This document shows positions 22,452 to 32,455 of a stretch of 64,000 nt of DNA, in pieces (position 1 is the first letter of the stretch; each line of letters starts with the position of its first letter). The notes under the pieces were generated by a model. It saw nothing but the letters and a program-made list of their open reading frames with translations, was not told where the DNA came from and searched no databases. A program made the position numbers and the translations under genes. This stretch comes from Delphinus delphis (Eukaryota > Chordata > Mammalia > Artiodactyla > Delphinidae). The stretch covers positions 35,799,380 through 35,863,379 of the forward strand of contig NC_082700.1 in the NCBI RefSeq assembly GCF_949987515.2, given 5' to 3'.

Positions 22452-22720
22452 AAAACAGCATGGTACTGGCTCATGAACAGACACATAGATCAATGGAACA
22501 GAATAGAGAGCTCAGAAATGAGTCCACACTTACATGGTTAATTAATCTACAACAAAGGAGACAAGAATATACAACGTGGAAAAGACAGCCTTTCAAAAAA
22601 TGGTATTGGGAAAACTGTATAGCTACATACAAAAGAATTAAACTGGACTAGTCTCTCACACCAGGCACAAAAATAAATAAAAATTAGAACACTAAATTCA
22701 AAATGGTTTAAGGAGTCTAC

Positions 22721-22733
22721 GTTAGTAATTTTT
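22721..22733. repeat. Right target-site duplication of the twin-primed L1
   Basis: gttagtaattttt, identical to 20649-20661. Confidence 0.75.
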
Positions 22734-23572
22734 ATTTAAAAATTTTAACAGTTACTAAGGAATGAGGATCTGGCAGAGTTATACATTATATTAATACAAA
22801 TATTTAATACAATTAATGAGTAACCATCTCTGTGCTAATTGTCATTTCCCTAAAATCTTGAAAATATGCTATTTACCATTTATGCCCAGAGTGTGAGTAA
22901 ATATGGCTATTTGGATTGCAATAAAAATAAAAGAAAAAATAAATTAGAATGTCTGCTTTCATGTGTAATGTAGTTACTATTATTCCTGCCACAAAAACTA
23001 GGATAAAAAAACAAAAAAAACAAATTCATGTTTTTAAAGACTTTGGAAAGATGTGACACAAAAATGACCAGAGTAATTAAAATTGCATAGAGGTAAGACT
23101 CCTTCTATGGCAGATTGTTGTAGCAATGACCTCTAGTTTGGTCACTCTTACCTTTATCCAAAAGTCACTTTACATTTTAGAGATCCCAGTAAGATGGATT
23201 CATGAGTTTTCGGCAGAAATACTGGAAGCCATAAAACAATGAAATGTCACGTTAAAGTGCTATTACTAAATAACTGACAACTTAGTAATCTACACTTAGA
23301 AATTCTTTAAAACATAAGTTGAAATTAACATATTTTCAGAAGAATAGAAGTTGATTAATTTTTACATGTGCACTAAAACAATCATAAAGAAAATCATTCA
23401 AATACAAGGAAAATATTTGCAGATGGAGATACAGAAGTTCTAGGTGAAATGAGACATAGGTTAAAAAAAATGATGTATATGATTTAAATGAATGTCGACT
23501 TAATACTACCACTACACTGTTCTTAATGATGATAATGTCTTTTGAAGTTTAAAATTTATATAGAGTTAAAAA
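22734..23572. other. Unassigned AT-rich DNA
   Basis: Nothing recognised. Confidence 0.5.
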
Positions 23573-23992
23573 TATGACAAATATTGCATGATCTCACTTA
23601 CAAGTGGAATCCTAAAGAAAAAAGTTGAACTGATAGTAACAGAGTAGGATGGTGGTTACAATAGGCTGAGGAGGGGGCAAATGGGAGGTATGAATCAAAG
23701 GATACAAACATAGAGTTTTAAGATGAAGGAGTTCTGGACACCTAATCTACAGTGTGGTAACAATAATTGATAATATATTACATACTTGAAATTTGCTGAG
23801 AGTAGATCTTAAGTGCTGTCACCACACACACACAAAAGATAACTATGTGAGGTGATGAATATGTTAATTAGCTTGAGTGTGATTGAGTAATCATTTCACA
23901 ATGTGTAAGTATATCACAGCATCATTTTCCACACCTTGAATGTATATAATTTTATGTGTCAGTAGTACTCAATAAAGCTGGAAAAGAAAAAC
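23573..23992 (+). mobile_element. Older L1 (L1M-type) 3' end, plus strand
   Basis: Begins near the ORF2 end ('tgcatgatctcacttac') and continues through an old-type 3' UTR ('ggtgatgaatatgttaatta', 'caatgtgtaagtatatcac') to an AATAAA signal with an A-rich end 'caataaagctggaaaag'. Strongly 5'-truncated. A short CA run lies at 23824-23835. Confidence 0.85.
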
Positions 23993-25977
23993 AAAAATAA
24001 TCATTTCAATTTTACACAAACCAGCATCATTTTAGTGGTTGGACATATTGCTTTAACACTTTAAAGCATTAGCTTTCAAATCACAATCAGGACAAGAACA
24101 CAGCGTCAATATTACTTAACATTGTTGTAGATATAACACAATTAGAAAGAAAGAAATTGGAGATATAAAAATTACAAATATTATTATTATTTCTGATGTT
24201 ATGATTTTTTACTTATATACATTTATAAGCAATAAAATGAATCACTAAGATTTCTAGATACAAACAAATTAACTAAATATTTACATCTCAAAGGGCAGAG
24301 AAAGAATTTAGTTGTAAGTTCTAAAGTAAATGCTCTAAGCAAATGGACTTCAGAGGCTTACTTAGAGTCAAAAACTTGTCTAAAGTTTAGTCAACATGAG
24401 GTCACTAGTTTAGGCCAGGGACAATTTTTTTTTTCAGTGTTAAGTGGCCTAGAGAAATGTGGATGGCTAAAGCAATTAGAATTTATGTTGGTCACTTAGG
24501 AATTACTTCAAACCATACTAACTGACAGTTCCAGACCACTTTGCAACTGCTGTTGTCAGAAAACCTCTATAATCACAAAGCCCCTGCTGATTCCAAAACA
24601 ATTCAGTGACTATCACGATCCACAGGGACAGTATGAATGCTTGCACCCAGGTTCTTAAAATCCTAAAAATCGTGTTCAGTTACTGGACCCAGTGATAGAG
24701 TCACTGAAAGAAAAAAGCCTCTATGACTGGGTTTGTCAGAAAAAATGTTAGAAATAACAAAATCAATACTAATGCCACCTCCACTTCAGTAAACATTGCA
24801 AATCTTAAATAAATGTCCCTGATTCTCTAAACCAAAAAATCACAAGAAAACATAGAAAATATATTAATAGATTTAACTTTCCTGACTCTATAATACATAG
24901 GCATGCTAAGGAATGTTGAACAGAATTTAAATAAAAATCCAATACATTCATTTGCTAAGACTAGAATGGTTATTCCCCAAATATGATAAATGGGCATAAA
25001 TATCACTTACAGCACACTAGTTTCATAAATCTATTTATAGGACATTTGCTGACAGAGAAAGGAGTTAGCTAAATGGGGAATACAAGTTATATTATGCTCA
25101 AGTACATATCATATTTTAGACCTGATATGCAAACATCAGAATTAATAGGAACTATGGCAGATCAGAAACACTAAAGTGATTCAGTTGCATTGAGCTTACT
25201 TTTAATGCAATACATATGCAGAATACAGATTAGAAAACACATTTTGCCTGTAAACTACTCATTTGCAAACTTTTGCTAAGAGACAGAAGTACTGTCCTGA
25301 AATATGACATTCTAACACTTAGCCCTTAATCTACCACTCTTGGGTTGTATCATTTAGCCCCACTATGACAGTTACTTTATCTGTAAAATTAGCAGGATTG
25401 AGCAGGAAATCTAATATACTGAATGTGAGAAGGTGAGTCAAAGGTGTTTTATTTCATTATACACCCTAAAAAGCAATAACGAAGAGACTGTAGCCCTGAA
25501 AGGAAAGATTTGTATGTAATAAAAGAAAAGAATATAATGCTTAGTTATTTTTAGTCATTTTGCACTTCTTAAGGCTAATTTAGTTTGACATTGAAGGAAA
25601 TTAGTGTCAAATTCTAAATCAGGCTTTAAAAGTTTAAATCCAACCTGACATTTGGACAGAATGCTAGCATTAGCTGAAGGGTATACCTTGTGTAGTCATT
25701 TTCATTTTGAATATTTATTTGTAATATATCACATTCAAAAAACCCTTGGGGGAAAAAGGATATTTGGTACATTATTGTTATATACAGGTGCCAACTGCAG
25801 TTTGGGGAAAACAACTTTTACAAATGAAATTGCCTAAATTCCCTCCCTTTATTGTTTTAATACATGTTGTTATGTGTGTCCTATTGACCACAGATTCAAA
25901 TGTTATATAAAATGATTTGACTAAGCCATCTAATAAATAATTAGGGTTTGCTAAATTAAAAAACAAAAAAATGAATT
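23993..25977. other. Unassigned AT-rich DNA
   Basis: No gene or repeat family recognised in about 2 kb; the open frame at 25652-25837 has no supporting feature. Confidence 0.5.
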
Positions 25978-25986
25978 TATTATTTA

Positions 25987-26257
25987 TTTATTTTTTTGCT
26001 GTGTCGGTCTTCGTTTCTGTGCAAGGGCTTTCTCTAGTTGTGGCCAGCGGGGGCCACTCTTCATCGCCGTGTGCGGGCCTCTCACTGTCTTGGCCTCTCT
26101 TATTGCGGAGCACAGGCTCCAGACACGCAGGTTCAGTAGTTGTGGCTCACGGGCCTAGTTGCTCCGCGGCATGTGGGATCCTCCCAGACCAGGGCTTGAA
26201 CCCGTGTCCCCTGAATTAGCAGGCAGATTCTCAACTGCTGCACCACCAGGGAAGCCC
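25987..26257 (-). mobile_element. Long CHR-type tRNA-derived SINE, minus strand
   Basis: The plus strand is the reverse complement of a ~270-bp SINE: T-rich tail at the left, GC-rich body, and a head ending 'caccaccagggaagccc'. It is longer than the other copies, with an extra tail-proximal segment ('tcggtcttcgtttctgtgc'). Short target-site duplications tattattta at 25978-25986 and 26258-26266 support the ends, though the site is itself low complexity. Confidence 0.88.
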
Positions 26258-26266
26258 TATTATTTA

Positions 26267-28514
26267 ACTATTTTAGTTTAGATTTCCAAGTGTTTATGTA
26301 ATGACTTAGAATAATATTAAATATTGCTCTCCATTGTATTCATTCCAAATTTTCTACAAACGTTTTCTGTGTGCCATGGAAATTTGGTGAATTGATTGCT
26401 GAATAATTTACTTTGCCCCCTATATGCTACCTTGTTTTTACTACAAACTTAACACCTGTAGAATGGAGACTTACTTTAAAAAACGACTTTAAATCTCATT
26501 GTCAACGTCTGGTGTGTTTTTCGTAGATGGGAAAGTTTATGGACCTAGAACTCTCATTGGATTTGTGTCAAAGCTGTATTCTGTGCTTTTCCTTCAGTGT
26601 TTACCATATTTTGAGAAAATTATTTGTGTACTCCTTTGTTAAATATTATCTCTGGTACAATGGTAGTTCCTGGAGAATACAGCATATGCTATTAATACTT
26701 TTTAGTATAGAACCTACTTATGATTAAAAGAATACCTCAGACATTGTCTTTTTTCAGTAAATATTTGTAGAAGGAATGCACAAATGAGTGAATAAATGAT
26801 TAATTGAATAGATGAATGAATGAATGATTGAATCAGATTCCCTTTGTATTTGGAACTCAATTTACAAATGTTGCTCCAAGTCTGGTAGATAACTTTCCAG
26901 GCACACAGATTCTGACATAACAATGTGTAGGAATTCATTTGGGGGACTTTGGGAGTTTTGCTTTTGACTTTGAATTGTAAAAACCGTGAAGTTTCGGTGA
27001 GCTCATTCAATAAAGCACAGCTTGCCAGTGTGATTTATTTAGATCATTCATTGGATCCTTAATTCCCAATGCTTTAGTTGGTATATATTGACTATTACAA
27101 ATCTTCTCCCTCTTTATTCTGTTTAGAATAACATCCAGGGTCACAAAAGGAACCATTACGGGATGAACTTTTGTGAAATCCTATGGCCAACTGGTAATTT
27201 CTCTCTGGTGCTCAACCTGGATTTGGTTTGTTGATTAGATAACAATTGATCATGGTTATATATTTCAATGCTGCTGAATGTAGGTTCCAACTTAATGCTA
27301 TAGTTGACTACATCAATGAATAAAGAGAAATGGGGTCTTTAAGTGTAGGAGTAATCTTTCTGCATTGGAGGAGAGGAAAATAATTGATGGAAGTGTGGCA
27401 AACAGTGGCTAAGCAGAGAGAGTAAACAGTCAGTTCTGGAAATACCCTGACTCTAGGAATCACGTTTGTTCAGACTAAAGGAAAACAACAATGAGAAGTA
27501 TAAGTGCCTCACAGGGTATGTTTACAACAGACAGAGTTTGGGACTTTCCAAAAAAAACATCAGAAATTTGAGGAAGAATGCAATCATCCTAAAGACTCTT
27601 TCATCTCTTAGAAAAGTCCATTTTTTTCTTAAAGGAAGAAATGTTTAAATACAGCAAGTAGTACTGGTCCTTAATATCTTAGAGAGCGAATATGTGAATA
27701 TGTCAAAATGTTACATTGGACAGATGTAAAAAGCACAATAGGAAAGAAAATGCAATATGACAGGGATTCCAGTCAAGTTATCCTACTGCAAGGAAAGAGA
27801 GGTGAACCTCTGAACACAAAAGAAGAGGTAAATGCTATTCACAGCTTGAAAAAGTAAAAGTCTGTGAACTAAAGAGATTTGAGAAAGGACAAACATTGGA
27901 GAAGTGAGGCTAAAGAAACATCAAAAAAACCCATCAATTTTAGCTCAACAATCTCTTTGAGGACATATTCTAATTCCAAGAAATAAAGAAACATGTGGGA
28001 CCCATTCCTGGAATGCAGAAGAGTGATGGAGTCTCTCTCCTAATCCTGAGAATTCTCATTCAGTTCACCATTGAAGTACCAGAAGCACAGGAGTCACAAA
28101 ATAAATAAAAAGGAAGAAAGGTCCAGACAATTTCTCATGAATAAAAGTCTTTCAGATAATACAGTCTAAAGGGGAACCGAATCTTCCACAGGCAATGGGA
28201 AGACAGTACCCCAATTAATCACTTGATGGAAGAGTTCTATCAATTGAAATTTTTACTCACAAATTTTGGATTCTAAGTTGTGCCACAAAGAAGCAACTTT
28301 TTAGTAATTAGGAATCCCAAAATGCTTTTATTATTTTTGTCTGTGTATATTTCTCTATTCCCTTGCCCTGAACAATTCAATTTCTCCTGTGATCTGTGAC
28401 TGACAAATGTAAGCAATCACTTTTCAGATGGAGATACAAATCTAAGAATTACTGTGGAGTTTTGAAAAAGCACAAACTATCTAGTCCAAGTATTAACCAT
28501 CAACCAGGCATATG
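26267..28514. other. Unassigned DNA
   Basis: Contains a short GAAT-type repeat at 26787-26834, which may be the decayed tail of an L2. No gene recognised. Confidence 0.5.
26787..26834. repeat. (GAAT)n-like repeat, imperfect
   Basis: gaatgaatgaatg with interruptions, following 'agtaaatatttgtag', a pattern like an L2 or MIR tail. Confidence 0.65.
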
Positions 28515-28859
28515 TGTCTTGGTGTGCTAGAGATGCTGTAACAAAATATGATGAACTGGGTGGCTTGTTAACAACAAAAAATTAGTTTGCATGGTTTTGA
28601 AGGCTGGAAGTCTGATATCAAGGTGCCAGCATGGTTGCATTATTGTGAGGGCACTCTTCCGTGTTGCAGGCTACAGTATTCTTGTTTCTCGCGAGAGCTC
28701 TCTTGGGTCCTTTTAATAAAGGCACTAATCCCATTTATGAAGATTCCAGCCTCATGACCCGATTACCTCCCAAAGGCCTTACTTACTAATATCATCACAT
28801 TGGGGGTTAGGATCTTAACATATGAATTTTGGGGGAACACAAACATTCAATTCATCACA
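28515..28859 (-). mobile_element. MLT1-type LTR of a MaLR (ERVL-related) retrotransposon, minus strand
   Basis: About 345 bp. The plus strand is the reverse complement of an MLT1-like LTR: 'gctgtaacaaaatatgatga', 'ctgggtggcttg', 'ggctggaagtctgatatcaa', 'gcactaatcccatttatga', 'cctcccaaaggcc', 'acattgggggttagg', 'catatgaattttggggg'. Ends TGTCTT...CA. No internal retroviral coding sequence adjoins it, so it is a solo LTR. It contains the palindrome TCTCGCGAGA at 28687-28696. Confidence 0.87.
28687..28696. promoter_or_regulatory. TCTCGCGAGA palindrome inside the MLT1 LTR
   Basis: Exact match to the CGCG element known from CpG-island promoters and reported to bind BANP (and discussed for ZBTB33). 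It keeps both CpGs in otherwise CpG-poor DNA. Binding is not shown here. Confidence 0.35.
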
Positions 28860-31800
28860 TTCCTCCCATATGGAATAAACTATGTTGGGATAAGGTGTGT
28901 GCATGTGTGTATTTAAATAGCTACAGAAGTAATTTCTATGTAAACTTCTGACTTTTTACCTTCAAACTGTATTTTCATATATATTGTTTTTACACTTTTC
29001 AACTTTGCATCAGAAATACTATTTTCTAAGAAAATTTGTGTCTGTATCATAAAAGGATATAGCTGTTTGCATTTGTCTCTAGAGAATTGATTGTACTTTC
29101 TAAATATCCTGGAAGTTGAACTAGTGTTAAAATACCCTCGTGTGTCTTACTTACCAGCTGGAATATCAGAAAGGTGGGGACAAATGACTAACTGAAGTTA
29201 GACTAACCAAATTTGCAGATGCTAAATGAAGAAATGAACCTGATTATAGTAGTGGATGAGTCAAGCAACTACAGCTGGGAGAAAGAATCTAAGTTCTCCT
29301 TAGGCACATGACTGTGGCATTATAGGTAGGACTAAGCTGAATAAAGAAATGACAGTGAAAAATATATTTTTGGAAATAAATGTGTTTAAAAGGGAGAAGA
29401 CATTTTATTTAGGAGACATCAATTCCTCTGTAGGAATATAAGATATACTTAAAAGTGAGTGTTGGTATTTACTATTGAACATTATTTAATTGCTGACAAG
29501 ACATCATAGTAGAAGCTTTCAAAATTTACTTCCATATAATAGATATGGAAGATGAACTTACATTTTATATTCTTTTTAATAGTTATGACAATTGGGCTAT
29601 TGTGTGTGTGTGTGTGTGTGTGTGTGTATTTTGCGCTTACCAAGAATGAGTTGCATTAGTCCTGTAGCTATTTATGCTAATTTTGGCATGTGTTAATTTA
29701 TTTATGGGATTTAATCAAATAATATGCAATATGATGACTCATGAATGCAGGGAAAATAGATTTATTTTATTCTAGATGCACTAAGTTGAATACTTTAGAG
29801 AAACTCCCTAAAGGCAAACAATTAAAAAGAAATCACTGTCAAATTGGTTTTGACAAAAAACTTAAAAGATTCAAGGGTGGAGTGAGAGTAAAATATATAC
29901 ATGGATTTTCATATTCAGACTGATATTTCTATTATTTTTAATATCTCTCCCTTTTTAAAATGAATAGGGAACTGAAAAGATACATATTATGAGAGGTGTA
30001 TAAGACAATTTTTTAATTAGACTATTACCATCGATGAATTTTCTTTTGTCTAAGTGAAAATATTCAAAATAATGTGTATTATCTTGATTTCTTCTAAGTC
30101 AACAAATTTGCTCAATTAATTCATCAAATTACACCAATCAAATCAGCAATGATGGATTCTATTCTCTCCTGAATTTGCTGACTTAAAGGTCTCAATGTTA
30201 ATTTAAGGCTGTCTGATCACCTATGCTGGACAATATAGCTAGCTATGATTCCATATGAAAAATAGCACACAGAATACATTATTGATGAGATAAATAAGTG
30301 TTATCCTCAAGATAATTAATTTCACATTCTAAATAACTGGTTTTCTGGAGGCAATGTTAAAGAGGCATTCAGATCAATATGATGTACTGCTTCTCTCATT
30401 GGTTCCAAATGATCAATAGAAACCATTGCAAAGAGCAGCAAAGTGGCCTCACCACAGTGCTTGCAGAATTCTCTGATTCTGTGTTAATCTCTCACTCAAG
30501 ATAGAAAGTAATGCTCCTAATTCACAACAGGTTTGGCAACACCTTAAGAAACCGGAGGAAGGACTGAATTGACAGCCTCTAGGATATGATATCTATGTAT
30601 GGCCTCCTACTCTTTCTCCAAAGAGAAGTGTGGCTCTGACAGCTCATGTTCTAAGACACTGATAACATGCATTTTATAATAAAGTTTAAATTTCAGTATG
30701 CATTAGGATGTCTCCTTCCTTTCTCTCCTTTGAATTCATAGAGTGGATGTGTACTAAAAAACACTTGCATATTGGAGGGTTTGGTAAATTAAAATTTCTA
30801 TATTCTAACCACAGTAGCACTGAGATCACTTAAGAATTATCCCTTGTTATAGTTCAGGCTTACTTCTTCGTCTCCTCAAAGGCAGTCAGTTTGGGCTGAA
30901 ATATTTTATCATTTTATCTGAAAAACTTTCTAATATATGATGACTATGAAGAATTTGAAAAGATCATCATTAAAAATTTTTGATCAGGAAATATGTATAG
31001 CCCTTTAATTATAGAATTTGGTGTAAAGTTATACTTATGGAAGCAAGCCTGTTTCTTATCAAAAGTTTTGATAAAATTTTTGCATCAACAGTTAATAACT
31101 TCCTTAATATTTTGCTTTAATTTTTAAAATTTCATAATATGAAGTATCAAAATATAATTGCTTAAAAAAATCAAGCTTCACATAAATGCCTTCAAATTCT
31201 TTCCAGAGTACCTCCCTTTTCTATATCACACTATAATATTTTGTGTATAATGTTGTTAAATTGATTAGGGGGCCCTGCCCTTAGGGGAATGTATATCCAA
31301 GTTCCTCATCCTATGGAGAGGTTCTGATATAAAAGAAGAACTCATAAAGATTCCAAAATGGAGGGTTGGAGCTTTTCTTTGGAGTAGTAGAAGCTATTCA
31401 TTCCCTCTTACTCTCTATTATTATTGTTTTCTAGCTTTTCAGTCATTTTCTCCCCTTGCTGTTGGTATGGTTAATAGGGGCACGTAAATGTCCCTCAGCT
31501 AGGAAATATACCAACTCATATATTTGTAAAGCCAAATGAGCCCCAGAACGTTTATAACATGTATTTACCACTCAAGTCATTTTTTTTTCTTCATTTGAAA
31601 CAAACAGTGATATTGTTACTGCAATTAGTGCTCCATTAAAAGCCATTAAAAATGCACAAAAACAGGTGACACATTTCATATCTTGTATCAAGGCATTAAA
31701 AATTCAGACTCAAATTTGGTTTATTTAATTTCTACATGGTAAAAGTATGTAGAGATTTTTAAGGAAAATCCTTACTTTTGGTCATTTTGTTATTGTTGTT

Positions 31801-31940
31801 ATTTTATTTTGTTTCATTTTGTTTTGCTTTGCCTAGAATACTCCCAGAGTATCCAACAAGGAGCCAAGTGGTGATTTGATACTCATGGAGCTGCCTGGAA
31901 ATTTGGAGTCAGGGAGCTGACATCACTTTCTTAGGAGACC
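28860..31940. other. Unassigned DNA
   Basis: About 3 kb with only a (TG)n repeat at 29601-29627. No gene, RNA or repeat family recognised. Could hold conserved non-coding elements that cannot be judged from one sequence. Confidence 0.5.
29601..29627. repeat. (TG)n microsatellite
   Basis: About 13 uninterrupted TG units, long enough to be length-variable. Confidence 0.95.
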
Positions 31941-32013
31941 AGGTATAAATTTGTGAATACCCATGTTATTGGTTAGTCCAAGGTATAAATTTGTGAATAC
32001 CCATGTTATTGGT
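31941..32013. repeat. 33-bp direct duplication, 40-bp period
   Basis: A 33-bp sequence beginning aggtataaatttgtgaatac is present at 31941-31973 and again, perfectly, at 31981-32013, separated by tagtcca. The second copy abuts the presumed end of the solo LTR. Confidence 0.92.
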
Positions 32014-32455
32014 GAGCCCTATGCTCACCAGATAACAGGCCAATAAACAGACAAGTCATTGGGGCAAGGAATAACAACTTTATTTGGAAAGGAGTAGACA
32101 TAGAAGATGATGGACTAGTGTCCCAAAGAACCATATTACCTGAGTTAGAAATCCAGCTTCTTTTATACTCAAAGAGGAGGGGGTGTGGCTGGTTGTTGCA
32201 AACTTCTTGGTGTCAGGCCACAATGTTCCTGTAAAACTCTAACAAGACAAATGTTATTCTCTCTCTGCAACTTTTTATCTCTTTATGAATGGAAAAGTGT
32301 TATACCTTTAAACGTTAGAGCTTTGAGAATGGGCTATCCTACATATTTCAGGCTACAGGCAACATTCTTAACTTGTAACAATAGCAATAGTATACAAAGG
32401 TCAAAGTAAAAGAAACAGATCCAATATGGAGTCAGATTTGTTCCTCCCTATTACA
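32013..32455 (-). mobile_element. Solo LTR of an old endogenous retrovirus, minus strand
   Basis: On the minus strand the block starts TGTAATAGGGAGG at 32455 and shows LTR order: U3, then a TATA box (TATAAAA, plus-strand 32161-32167), then an AATAAA signal (plus-strand 32079-32084) about 80 bp further, then an R/U5-like end near 32013. It holds no retroviral genes. I cannot name the family. The left end is uncertain because the 33-bp duplication overlaps or touches it, and I find no convincing 4-6 bp target duplication. Confidence 0.55.
32161..32167 (-). promoter_or_regulatory. TATA box of the solo LTR
   Basis: TATAAAA on the minus strand, ~290 bp from the presumed U3 start and followed by a poly(A) signal at 32084-32079. 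Confidence 0.5.

Larger units (their letters stand above)
21722..22712 (+). mobile_element. Twin-primed L1: inverted 5' segment, plus strand, split by two SINEs
   Basis: Plus-strand ORF2 sequence from the DTNRWKD-equivalent region ('acaaatggaaagataca') to 'caaaatggttta' at ~22711. In the L1 consensus its right end is immediately followed by the sequence that starts the minus-strand segment at 21721, so together the two segments make one continuous L1 with its 5' part flipped. Removing the SINEs at 21993-22209 and 22238-22451, plus one copy of each duplication, restores an uninterrupted L1 sequence. The 13-bp duplication gttagtaattttt bounds the whole at 20649-20661 and 22721-22733. Confidence 0.87.

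Noticed and set aside
21879..22461. Minus-strand open frames of 150-158 codons with repeated [16 protein letters not shown] blocks
   Set aside because: They are translations of the two CHR SINEs in reverse; the repeats are the SINE pair, not a protein repeat.
26787..26834. GAAT repeat as the certain tail of an L2
   Set aside because: The upstream ~150 bp is too diverged to confirm L2; kept only as a simple repeat.
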